DNA of 64,000 bases, from the NCBI GenBank assembly GCA_002946415.1, contig NJPS01000061.1, forward strand, positions 434,001 through 498,000, read 5' to 3'. The DNA comes from Rutstroemia sp. NJR-2017a BVV2 (lineage: Eukaryota; Ascomycota; Leotiomycetes; Helotiales; Rutstroemiaceae). Below, piece by piece: positions 1-11,104 of the stretch. The notes under the pieces are model-generated. The model saw nothing but the letters and a program-made list of their open reading frames with translations. It was not told the DNA's origin and made no database searches. The position numbers and the translations under genes are program-made. How positions within the stretch are numbered: the first letter of the stretch is position 1; each line of letters begins with the position of its first letter.

Positions 1-312
1 GGAAATATACCATGCCGGAAATATGCCATGCCATGCCACACTTGCAAATCCCCGCTAATTGCGCCTCCACAATGGGGCTGGATGACACTCCACCATTACA
101 TCGATTGAATTTCTAGCCAGCCAATCAACGTTGGCCATTTGAGCTTCCAAGCTTCCAAGATTCCAGCTCTTTCATGCAAGGCGACGTTGTTTTGTCGTTG
201 GATCGTTTCCTATTTATTCTTCACTGATTGCCTCGCCACTTCATCCTGCCATCTTCGAGAAAGCCAGCAAAGACAAGCAATTCTATCAATCGCAACCTCA
301 CCAACAGCATTG

Positions 313-404
313 GTAAGTTATCCCGCCGTTGCTACGAATCTGCGGTGTATCAAAGCGCATTTCTTCGATGACCTCACAAAAACTAACAGCATTTTCACTC
401 ACAG
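313..404 (+). other. probable 5'UTR intron of the small Cys-rich gene
   Basis: GTAAGT donor at 313 and a pyrimidine-containing ACAG acceptor ending at 404, lying 66 bases before the ATG of the 56-aa ORF. A leader intron is common in fungal small-protein genes and supports this being a transcribed gene. Seen in sequence only; no transcript data. Confidence 0.5.
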
Positions 405-470
405 ATCCATTGAAGAGATATCAACATCCACTTCAATTTCAACAACTTCACAATCAACTCACCTCACAAA

Positions 471-641
471 ATGTGCACCTCATCCTCATCCACTCTCGTC
501 AACCGCAACGGCCCTGGCTCTGCAGCCTCCTCGACCATCTCCAATATCGTAAAGGGAACCAATTCGACGGGCAAGACGAAGTGCATTGAATGTGATGGTT
601 ACGAGTGCTGCTGCATTCCTATTCCTTGCACGGTTATGTGA
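471..641 (+). CDS. small cysteine-rich protein, 56 aa
   Basis: Single-exon ORF from the ATG at 471 to the TGA at 639-641. The N-terminal two thirds is Ser/Thr/Asn-rich and hydrophilic. The last 19 residues hold a tight cysteine cluster (C38, C41, C46, C47, C48, C53) of the form CxxCxxxxCCCxxxxC, ending in TVM; C2 is the seventh cysteine. There is no signal peptide, so it is probably intracellular. The spacing suggests metal binding or palmitoylation (the CCC run), but I do not recognise a named family. The start is preceded by an A-rich context (ACAAA before ATG) and a plausible leader intron. The alternative is a chance ORF, but the leader intron and compact Cys motif argue for a real gene. 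Confidence 0.55.
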   Translation: MCTSSSSTLVNRNGPGSAASSTISNIVKGTNSTGKTKCIECDGYECCCIPIPCTVM

Positions 642-1304
642 GGAACTTGAGGGGATAAGAATCGAATGATATTCGGCTCGGGGGGGAAGGACTGATTCTT
701 TTGTTCTGGAGTGATGGGATTGTATGTTATGGGGGAGAAGGTGCCGGTTTCTGGGTTTGGCGATGGTACACATCTGAATTGGGTTTGAGGACTGCGTCTC
801 GGGATCTTGAAATACGAAGTATATACTTGAGTATTGCGAAATGAATAATGATTTAACGTACTTAACTACTACGACCGTTTAGTGATTGTCCGGAGATGGT
901 TCTTGATCATTCGGGGCAAGCGTAGCTTATATAAGCGTTTTCACCATCCACCATCCACCAGTGATCTTCCCACATCCTATTCGAAGTAGAGACCATATTT
1001 ATCCAGGTCAACCAGCCAGATCAACCTACTGGCGGAGTACAATCAACTCACATACCTCGAAAGCGCCATTGATTCTGCCTATCAAGCTCCGGGCATGATA
1101 CACATCGTTACGGGGGCTACTTAGTTCGGCACACAACCTATCAACTTTCCAAAATGTACTGGATCATCGTATGCAGTGGAAGGCTGCGAGATGCCTCACA
1201 GCCACAGTTCAATCGTTGCATATAGCCTTAGTTTCGCTGGACGTTTAGCCGTTTCTCTAAACTTATTTCTTCATTATTCTTATTCTTTTCTTAAAACACC
1301 TAAT
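642..1304. other. intergenic: 3' end of the small gene and promoter of the NACHT gene
   Basis: No convincing coding frame. An in-frame ATG at 1176 would add 43 residues to the NACHT protein, but those residues do not resemble the conserved start of that family and are more likely 5'UTR. Confidence 0.5.
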
Positions 1305-4300
1305 ATGGCCGAGGCTCTAGGAGTGGCAGCAAGCATTGCTGGCTTGGTTTCTCTGGCCGATACCGTCGTGCGGCTTGGATTCAAATACTTCAAGGACGTG
1401 AAGAGTGCGCCAGAATTCATCGAGAAGCTCATCCGCGAAACCAACAACCTCGCTGGCGTTCTCCATAGTCTCAAAAATGTCGTCGAGATCTTGGAAGCCA
1501 AGTATCAGTCGGATGCTTCGGTGCAGATTCATGAGATCAATGCTTGCCAGAAAACCCTTGACGCAATTGAGACTCGACTGAGCAAATTTCTAAACACGAC
1601 GCCACTCAATAAGTTCAAATGGCCTTTTGAGAAATCCGCCGTGGAGGGATTGATTCGCGACATTGAGGGTCACAAAACTGCCATGGCAATCGCCATGGAC
1701 GCGAAAGAGATGTGAGACCCATCCTCGTTGCTCCTATGAATGCGAGTTTGCTAATTACACTAGGTCTGTTTTGATTAATCTTCTGGATGGACAGCAGAAT
1801 ATTATGCATGGCCTGGCTTCTGTGCAGGCTACCTTGAAGTCGGGCCAAGAAGAGTGGAAGAAGATCGAGCTAAGTACATCTGCGGAATCCTTGGAAACCA
1901 GTTAAACACTCTAACATCATCATAGACGAGACTCGACGAAAACTTCTTAGCCTTCTAGGGACTCTGGACGTTCGAAAGTGGCAAAATACAAACATTCGTC
2001 TCAGGCAGCCTGGCACTGGCGTCTGGTTTACCGATGGCTCGGAATTTCAAAGCTGGCTATCTTCGAGTTGTTCAAAGCTTTGGGTACATGGAATACGTAT
2101 GATGTACCCTTCACTGTAACACAGACTGAAGGCTAAAAGTATCTAACGATGACTAGCGGGTGCGGGAAAGACTGTCTTAATGTATGTAATGCTCCAACCA
2201 GTCACTGCAATTTCTATGCTGCTATAGGATAATGGTAACAAGATCAAAGTGCTTCCGCAATCCAAGAGATTGAGAAAATCTTTCAGTCGTCCAGCAAACA
2301 TGGTGAGAATTTTCATCAACATTTCGAAGCATGTCTAACATGAAGAAAAGCCACTGCAATATTCTACTGTGACTATAAAGATAGTAAAACACATGATCCG
2401 CGAACGATTTTAGGAGCTTTGGCTCGGCAACTAATTGTTAGAAACGAGGATTGTTTTACGCAGTTAGAAAGGTTTTGTAAGGCTCATAATATGGATGAGC
2501 ATACCCTAGACACGGCGACAGTAGAGGACATCCGAGATCTTATCCTTGAATTGTCTTGCAACTTTGACTCAGTCAGTATCGTGGTGGATGGATTGGACGA
2601 GATCACCGAGGATCGAGCAGATGTGACAGCGCTTTTGGACTCCTTGAACACACCTCATGGAAGGATCAGGACGCTGCTTGCCAGTCGGAAAGAGGTCGAC
2701 ATTGAATGGGTGTTGTCAACCTATCCGAATATATCGATAGCAGCGCGAAGCGCAGATTTGCGTCTTTATGTGCGGTCGGAAATCGACAAACGTTCAAGCA
2801 AAGGAAAACTTCGGATACAAGATCCTGATCTAAAAGACCACATTATCAAAGTGCTTACTGAAGGTGCGGATGGGATGTATGCTGCACTCCTGCCCTTCCA
2901 TTTACATTAATTTGACTATGTGTAGGTTTCGATGGGTAGCTTGCCAGATCGACTACCTTTGTGAATGTAGTACCGACGATGACCGCCGAGACGCTCTCAA
3001 AAAGTTACCGCCCGATTTGCCTAGCTCTTATGAACGAATTCTAGAAAGAATTAATCGGAGCACATCCGAGAACCAAGCCATTGTGAGACGAGCTCTGCAA
3101 TGGATTGTGTACTCATTTGATTTGTACCCAGATAGGATCTACCGTAGGAACCTCAAAGATGGACAACGATTGCCCTTTGAATATCGGCTGTTTGGTACGG
3201 TAGAATTACTCCAAGCACTCTCCGTAAGACCTGGTGCCCGAGCTTTCAAGAAGTCGTCAATGCCAGAAGAAGATCGGGTTTTACATTGGTGCAGCAGCCT
3301 CATAAGACAAAGAGCAGATGGTGACGGGTTTGAGATCGCACACTTCACGGTGAAAGAATTCCTTTTAGCTCTTGATCCGGTTCGAAAGCCAGAGTTTGCT
3401 CAATATAGGCTATCCGGGGATCACACTGAGCTCAGCATCACTTGCATGACATTTCTACAATATGCAGAGTTTGATGGCTTGCCCAGCCCCATTGGCGAAT
3501 TTGACACAGAGAAATTTTTTGTTTCTTGGAATCAGTTCGTAACGGAATATCCATTGGTAGCATATTCGGTAGAGCATTGGCGTGAGCATGTTTTACAGAG
3601 CCAGTGGGACGAGGTGGAAAAAGCCACCCTCAACTTTCTTGACCAAAAAGCTTCCGACTCCGTGTGGAAATTGGAAAAATACCACAACGACCTATGGGAG
3701 GGCGGATATCACTTTATGAAACCCCAGAATCGTATGACTACGACAGATTCCTTATTACAAACACTCTCCCCTCTTCATTGGGCATCTATGTTTGTGCTAC
3801 CTAATGCCTGCAAATCGTTCATTTCAGGAAGAAGCGCGGATGTTAATGGGCAAAGTCTGGCTGGCACACCAATGTGTTGCACCATAAAATCTTCTACTTT
3901 CTACCTGTCATTCCAGGACATGCAGGACGTGCCGGAAATTGACGAAGTTATGACATTGCTAGTGGCGGCAGGTGCTGAAATCGAAGCGAAAATTGACCCG
4001 AATGGGACACGTGCAGCCCTGATTCTGGCTATGGAGTGTATGAGTAAATGTCGTAGCTATGAAGGTTTTGTGCTCGCACTGCTTCATGCTGGCGCCTGGC
4101 TTTTCAGAGAGCACGCACTTTTCGTGTTGGCCGATGACTGGTTTGTCAAGGATTGCCGTGGCAGCGAAACATTTCTTGACAGTGCTCGGGGCGACATTTT
4201 GAATTGGGCCGCGGAAACAGATTTCAGGTTTGTTTCTGCAGACGCATTCCCGGCAATTTTCATTCTTGCCCTTGATGGCTTAGCCGGCTTGATTAAAAGC

Positions 4301-5698
4301 ACACACGACCTGGTGTCAGACGTTCGCGATTTCGTACTTTATGAGAATCATGAGACACCGGATCTTTTCTCTGCTCTTCGGTACCAAAATATATTCCCCG
4401 GACCTAATGGAGTAGCACTGGATAACTTTTCAGAATCAGAAATATCTGATGTAGAGAGAATAGCTAAACAGCTTTCGCTTGCAATTCGAATCTCGTCGAA
4501 GAATTTGGTCTCGTCTGTTGAACCTGCTATTGTCGCACTTATAGATCGGGGTCGGCCTCACGTGGTCTCTTTTCTCCTTCACAACGGTGTGGAAATAGAT
4601 TTCGATTGGGTTGGACCACACGGAAATAGCATCCTTCATACGTTCTTGAGGCGCGCAGATGAATCTAGCCTTGGGGATACTATTCTTTTCGATCTTTTGC
4701 TGAGCCAAGGAACCGATTTCGACAATATGGACTCTGATGGTAGGCATTCCCTAGAAATTCTGGCCGGGCTACGCAAACCATCGATGTTTCGTAAGATATG
4801 GAATGTTATCAATGTTCGTGAAATATTTGCCCGCTCTCCGGATCTACCGCTTAAAATACTGCAAGTTGCAGGAAAGCACGGAACGTATGTCGAAGAACTT
4901 AAGTTCACCATTTCCAAGATGTTCGAATGCAGGAGTGCCTATAGAGCAATTATCCATGAATATATCACCAATGATTGGATCAATGAGTTCTGTGTGGAGA
5001 CAAGGGGGCACTTTAATAAACCAAAACACATCCTTCTAAGAAAATACCAAGAAGGTAACGCAAAGATGCATTTGCTTTCCGGCAATCATAACCCACTTGC
5101 TTCCATCGAACTGATGGAATTGATCTGGGAGGGCGGCCACAAGTCTAAAATAGACACTTTGAATCGCATGAATCCTACCCCACTTGCTGTAGCCGTTCGA
5201 TCCAAGAATACCGTAGCAATGAAGCTTCTGCTTCATGCTGGAGAGAACACCATGCAAACATTGCACAACGGACAAACAGTCTTGCACATAGCCTGTGCTC
5301 TTGGAAACGATGAAGCAGTGAAGGCACTCCTCCGATCTGGTGTGGACGTTTTTGTGAAAGACGACTTCGGTCATACAGCAGCGGATGTTGCTGAACAGAA
5401 TGGACAAACTGGTGTTGCAGGTTTGATAAAAGAACACATTCGTGACTCTCTCGATGTTGTGGAATTGGCGCCAATATCAGATCCAGACTTGGGTAATCGA
5501 TGTGGGGCGGAAACAATTCTCGACGGAGATTCCGAAGGGTTAGATTGGACATCGGAAGTAGATCAAACGCCCGCTCTTGTTACATCTGCATCATTGGACG
5601 AGAAGCCTGCAAACACTCTGACGTTGGTCCATAGGCCATTCAAAGGAACGAGTTGTAGCGTCGAAGACCTTGGAATTGCTAAGGGACAGATGGTCTAG
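1305..5698 (+). CDS. NACHT-ankyrin NLR-like STAND protein (fungal N-terminal domain, NACHT, ankyrin), 1354 aa
   Basis: Exons deduced: 1305-1711, 1764-1873, 1926-2096, 2157-2181, 2250-2302, 2351-2876, 2926-5698; all phases agree. Residues 1-135 begin MAEALGVAASIAGLVSLAD, the usual start of the fungal HeLo-like N-terminal domain of STAND proteins. The NACHT NTPase follows: a WxxDGSEFQSWL-type lead-in, Walker A GIPGAGKT (228-235), and Walker B IVVDGLDEI (about 332-340). A long helical region leads to C-terminal ankyrin-type repeats (clear ones about 1160-1270, such as GQTVLHIACALGNDEAV). Family knowledge: such proteins act in fungal nonself recognition or programmed cell death, oligomerising after ligand sensing by the repeats. 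The 25-nt exon 4 carrying Walker A is unusually small. The gene appears intact, with no frameshift. The start at 1305 is chosen from the family N-terminus. The ligand and effector fate are unknown. Confidence 0.85.
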
Positions 5699-6591
5699 GA
5701 AGTTGATGGGTCAATATAGACACGATCTGTCGGCCGTTAATCCTCATCATGGACGGTGGTTGTTTGGCATTCTTTCTTGTTTGGGCCAGTCTCAAAGCGC
5801 TTGCTTTCTCGTGGAATTTTCAGCGTCGATGTTGTCGTTCGCGAAGTCTTATTTGGCGTCTTTTATCATATAAAACTTCCCACCACGATGTTGTGGTCAC
5901 CTCGAACTTGTGGTTGGCCCCCAGACTTCACTGCTCCCGAGGACCACCATTATTCCCAACATCGGCAATGAACTATAACAGTTACTTTCTCGTAGGATAA
6001 CGTGTCGTACTTCTCTAGGCTGCCACATTAAGAAGAGGATTGCCTCAACCACGTGATAATTTTCTATTCCTGGAGGAAGTGGATCCGGGCTTATCAAATG
6101 TTGTTATGCCGGTCCGGGCGAATATCGGTCATGCATCGTCAGTTTTCCTGAATACAGTTCAATAAACACATCTGATGAAAACCGCCCTGACTGATGGCAA
6201 GCAGAAGAAGTCTTTCTGATGATTTTCATCGCACAATATTGATTCACTTCTTGTCAGGCACCATCAACGGATTTTACCCAAAACCGTTTTGACACCCACG
6301 GCGCAACGTATATCCATGTCTGTGCCAACGACCCACATCCAATCTCGATTGTCTAATGGCTGTTCCTAGGGAAAAACCACCAAAATAGCCTTGCTATCAA
6401 GGTTTGGCTAGCCGTTGGTATGTTATCATCCGATGACAGACACCCACGAACAGGATCTTCTCGTACAGCCCCACAAGCAACCGGAACCCACGGGCGGGCG
6501 CGCGTCGAGGCATTCCCAATAAATATCATGCAGCCCGCCCACACACCACATCCCCGGCAAGAAGAAGCACCTCCGCAAACTTTCTCTCGTT
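5699..6591. other. intergenic, no gene recognised
   Basis: Short open frames occur on both strands but lack good starts, introns or recognisable protein. It likely holds the NACHT 3'UTR and the GH12 promoter. Confidence 0.5.
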
Positions 6592-7708
6592 ATGTTTGTG
6601 TGCAGGTCAGGTTCGATTAGGTGGTTGTGGCTGCTTTTGGTCAGAGGTGTTGTCGGTAAAGATAAGTTTCAGGATTTGAATGAGCAGTATGGTGGTGCGT
6701 CGACGGATTCCGGGACGTATCTTTATGGCTCGAATAAATGGGGTGATGATGGGAGTGGGAGTCAGAATATGACGGTATGTAGTGGGATTGGGAAGTCTTG
6801 GCATCAATTGAGGCTTCGATTAGTGATGAGGAGGAGGAGCTAATGTAAGGGTTCCTGCAGGTCCTGCTAGTGGATGATAATGGCGCAAGTTTCAATGCGA
6901 CGTGGGAATGGGAGAAGAATATCGAATATGTAAGTCTACTACCATACCAAGCTATCTCATCACTGTCCCCTTATACATACAAACATAATCTAACACATCC
7001 AAGGTCCACGCCTACCCCAATGTCGGCTACGAATCCATCCAGCTCCCCACCCCCCTCTCCAACATCCACACCTTCCACCTCAGCGCCTCCTGGTCCCTGA
7101 ACCCGGTGTCGGACCCCTCCCCCGCAAACAGCACCACCGCGCTCGCCGCCGTCGACTGCAAAGCCGACATCGCCCTCGACATGTTCCTCGACGCCAACAA
7201 CGCCACCGCCACCAACGCCTCCGCCGCCTCGCACGAAATCATGGTCTGGCAGTCCGTCTGGGGCGGCGTCTGGCCCATCGGCTACTACACCCCATCCCCC
7301 AACGCCCCAACCTACAATCTCAGCGGCGTCGAATATCAACTGTTCACAGGCCGCAATCAGCAGGGTCAGAAACAATTGGTGTTTTCTTGGGTGCCGACTG
7401 TGTATCAGGAGAGCGTGGATGCGGATGTGTTTGAGTTGGTTTCGGAGCTGGTGAGGATTGGGAATGTTACGGATGATATGTATCTCGGGCTAGTGCAGTT
7501 CGGGTCGGAGACGGTTCATGCCACGGAGCCGGTACAGTTGGAGGTTAAGGATGTGCAGATGAGTATTGGGGTTAGTAGTTCGAGGACGGCGAGTCCGTCG
7601 AGTACGAGTACTAGTAAGAGTAAAGGGGCCGGGGATAGGTTTATGCCGCAGATTACGAATTTTGCGGTTCCGGCGGCGCTGGGGGTGGGGGCTATGCTTT
7701 GGCCTTGA
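6592..7708 (+). CDS. glycoside hydrolase family 12 endoglucanase/xyloglucanase, possibly GPI-anchored, 318 aa
   Basis: Exons 6592-6774, 6861-6929, 7004-7708. It begins with a short signal peptide (Arg then a WLWLLLV core). The GH12 fold is recognisable: the LYGSNKWGDDGSGSQ strand, the YPNVGY motif, the catalytic nucleophile Glu in HEIMVW (about residue 162) followed by WPIG, and the acid/base Glu in QFGSE (about 253). Family role: hydrolysis of beta-1,4-glucan or xyloglucan in plant cell walls by retention. After the domain comes a Ser/Thr-rich linker and a hydrophobic tail ending GVGAMLWP, which resembles a GPI-attachment signal and would hold the enzyme at the wall or membrane rather than release it. 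Several N-glycosylation sequons (NAT, NAS, NLS) fit secretion. Substrate preference cannot be read from sequence. Confidence 0.85.
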
Positions 7709-9195
7709 GGGGGAAGCGGTGGTGTTTTGTTTATGGAGTTGGATTGAGGTGTATAGGTTTGATGGATAACGAATATATATACGGATTACTACTAATGAAA
7801 TTGATACCAATAATCCACTCTAGTTCTGAATATTCCGTGGCGTATAACTAAGGAGTCTCGCTTCTGCACCCATTACGTGAAGTAACGGAACCGGAACCCC
7901 TTTCTGACATCGATCAACTATAATCATTAGTTTCAAATCCAACTTGACATAACTTCCCCTCCCAAAAGTAAGGTCACTGCTATCCGGTATGAAAAAGCCA
8001 GCTGTAGAGTGATACGATTCCTATTACCAGTACGTCGAAATCCATGGGTTCCCCTCCGACGTGCAACACCCAAGTAGTTCCTCTCAATGTGGTCCTCAAC
8101 ACCATACCGCGATCTCTTCATTGCTCCTAGTTGCCTGGTCTTCCAACCCCCCTCGTCTATTTTCACTAACCGGTAAGCTGCGTTCAGTATGCAGAAACCA
8201 CCATCTATTATTTCCATGCACACACACGACGTCTATACATCACATATCACCCACACTCACGCACTTCGAAACCCATCCATCCACTCCATACACAGGAAAC
8301 CAACCCCCGCTCCCCCCACCCATTCTCTCCTCTCTCCGCGGGAACAAAGCAGAAATCTTCACATGTCAGATTAATATCCCCAGGACTTAACTCCGTTTGA
8401 CTTGCTCTATATTCAAACTTTCTCTACATCCAGGTTCCATATACTGTACTTAGATTCGCTGTGTATACATAAGTTTCTTTCCTGGGAAGTTGAGTTAGGG
8501 GTGGGGATTGTGAGGGCTGGGAGGTTGTGGATTTGGGTGGTTTTGTATATTGGGGGGGGGAGATGCTTGAGGGGAGAAGAGGTACTTGAAGGGGAGGAGG
8601 GGTGCTTGAGCGGAGAAGGGATGCTTGACTACAGATATTCTTGAACATGTATGAGCAAGAACTCTGAGCTAGGGACATTCTTCCAGATATTCTTCCATAT
8701 TGTATACAACGAAAAGCCCTGCACAGCTATCTTCCATAAGACAGACCTGCAATACAATACAGGAAATATCACTCTCCAAGAACAGCATCACTTCGGGCTT
8801 TACATCTTAGCATCCATTCCCATTCAAATACAAAATTTTCCATTCTCATTTATGAAGTCCTATTCATAACTCATATACACATATATTTGCTTTTCTTTTC
8901 AATCATCATATCATCCATCCCTCCATCTTCCATTCCAGTTTTATCATCCATCCATCCATCCCAATCCACCACTTCGCCTCCAGTTACCTACCTATCTAAT
9001 CATTAATCCCAAGCACCACCTGTCCCAGCCGAAACCCATCCATAAATATGTAAAAAAAAAGAGTGAAGTTTGCCATCAAACAAAAACGATCAATCGCTGC
9101 CACCCAACTTGTTAACAAGCACCGCATTCATCCAAACGATACGATACGATATAATCCAATCTGAAGCCCTCCCCCCAAACCCATCAACACACCTC
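7709..9195. other. intergenic between convergent GH12 and the TM-protein gene
   Basis: AT- and pyrimidine-rich. It contains a G-rich imperfect tandem repeat (8561-8627). No ORF has codon content or motifs that look genuine. Confidence 0.5.
8561..8627. repeat. imperfect tandem repeat, ~20-bp unit, 3.5 copies
   Basis: Successive units share the core GNTNCTTGANNGGAGNAG (starting about 8561, 8580, 8600 and a partial last one). The preceding bases are a run of nine G residues. Likely a minisatellite; non-coding. Confidence 0.6.
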
Positions 9196-11104
9196 TCACA
9201 ACTCGATAAACAAAGGATGATGCCCACTCTTCTTCCCCTCCCTCTCCTTCCCCTTCTCCTTCTCCTTCTCCTTTTCCTTCTCCGACGAACTCCTCAACTT
9301 CTCCGTCTTCGACCTAAACAGCGACAACGGCGTCTTCTTCTTCTTCTTCTCCTCCACCACCGGGACTTCCTTCTCCTCCATAATAATCTCCGTCTCCGCC
9401 TTCTCGGACCTCGACTTTCTCGACTTCCTTGATTTACTCGTCCTCGCGCTCCTCACCGAATCCCCCGCCACACTCTCCTCGACCGGCGAGCGGCTACGAA
9501 TCGGGAGCGTCTTCGAGCGGTGCGACGAGGAGCGGGATTTCCTGCTCGCAAGCGTGCGCGTCTCCTCATCGTCGTATAGTCCCTCGTCCGCGCCACGTTC
9601 CTCCATCGCGCGCTGGCGGATCCGGTCCGAGAGGCTCTTGCGCCGGGCGACTTCAGGGGTGATGTATTCGCCATCGATGCTCGTGCCGACGCTCTCCAGT
9701 TCCGCGTCGGCGATGCCGCGGCGCCAGTTCTCGATGCTGCTGAGTTCGCCTTCGTATTCGATGGCTTCCGGGGGAGCCATTTCCGCAGGCTCCATGTACG
9801 CGGGGGTGATGGGCGTCATGGGGCTGGCGGGCATGGCCATGGCCATGGGGGCTTCCATGCGCTTTTCTTCCGGCGCGGCTGAGAGTTTCTTGATGATTTT
9901 GAAGCCGCCGAACATGACGACTGTGACGCCGAGAGCGACGCCGCCGGCGATGAGGAATTGCGGAGAGGCGAGGAGGGCGAAGATGGCGGGGGAGCTGGCT
10001 TTGAGCATAGGGATTATGTTGGGTGTCATTTTGGTAAGGAGGTTGGATAGTTCGGCGAGGGTGAGAGCAACGGCTGCCATGGCTTCGGGGTTCGCTTGGA
10101 GGTTGGTCATGATTGTCGTGGCGGTGTGGTGTAGACATTGTGCTTCGATGAGAAGATTATCCAATTTAGTCAAGGTAGCATCCAATTCCGCCTTGTAAGC
10201 TTCATCTCTGACCGGAATCTCCTCGGGCTCGAAGTGTGCTGGGAGATCTCCATATGCGAGGTTCATGTCAATATTCTGATCATGACTATCTGGTAGGGAA
10301 TTCGCTCTTGGCACCACAGCACCGTGATTTTCTTGATAATCCACCTCGGTGAACCCAGGGCGGAAATCGGACGGGTATTCTGGAGGCGCGGTTTCCCGAC
10401 GTACGAGCATTCCAGGTTCTGGTAGATCGTAATCCTCGAGATTGGTATGTCTGCGGGTCAGACCGGAAATTTCTGTCTGCACGAATGGAGGGCGGTAATT
10501 GGGAAGATCGTCCTCGTAGTATTCCTCCCCTTCTCCCCCTTCATATTGTGTCGGCGCTTGACTGCGTGTACCATGGTGCGAACCTCTTCTCTTCGAACGG
10601 TGCGAGCGCCCGCTAGCTACGCTCTGTGAGTCTTCATATTGGGAGATGTTGTTGTTGGTGACAGGAGGACGAGATCGATGCGAACGGTGGGAGCGATGCG
10701 ATCGATGCGATCGTTTGGAGGATGCTACTGATTGTTCGTCTCCGACATCACGGTATTCGATTTGCTCTGGTGGGTAAGGGTCTCGGATTTCCTGTCGAGC
10801 TTCGGTGAGTCTTCGCTGTGCTCGCTGTGTCCTTGCTTCTATCCGCGCATAATGTTCTTCCTTCAATTCGTTCTTCTTGTCATTGTATGCATTCTTAGCA
10901 TTTTGGAAAATGTTAATGAGTTGTTTTCCCTACGTAGGTTATTAGTCTTGTGGTGTTGGAGCTGCTGGGAGCTAAAATTGAGGTAGGTGAGGGGTTATCA
11001 GAGATTGGGTAGGGGAAAACTTCGGAAGCGCATAACCTTACCGTGCTCACTACTTTCCCCGACTTATTGATAATCGTGACTGTCTCAGTGACATGAGGAG
11101 GCAT
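9196..11104 (-). CDS. Arg/Ser-rich protein with one central transmembrane segment, 598 aa, unknown function
   Basis: Two exons: 11042-11104 (21 codons from the ATG at 11104) and 9196-10929, separated by a 112-nt intron with a GTAAGG donor. The N-terminus (PPHVTETVTIINKSGKVVST) is followed by a charged helical region, then an SHR tandem (residues about 94-108). The middle is acidic and proline-rich. A helical segment precedes a single hydrophobic span (about 344-365, core FLIAGGVALGVTVVMFGG). The C-terminal 200 residues are Ser/Arg/Lys/Glu-rich with SRSSSHRS-type and KEKEKEK runs. No enzyme motif is visible. It could be a membrane-anchored scaffold; homologues seem to exist in other fungi, but I cannot name a family. 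Confidence 0.75.

Noticed and set aside
1176..1304. Upstream in-frame ATG extending the NACHT protein by 43 residues
   Set aside because: The extension lacks similarity to the family start, and the MAEALGVAASIAG N-terminus at 1305 is typical.
9070..9432. Leu-rich plus-strand ORF
   Set aside because: It is the antisense of the Lys/Glu-rich end of the minus-strand TM protein; composition is an artefact.
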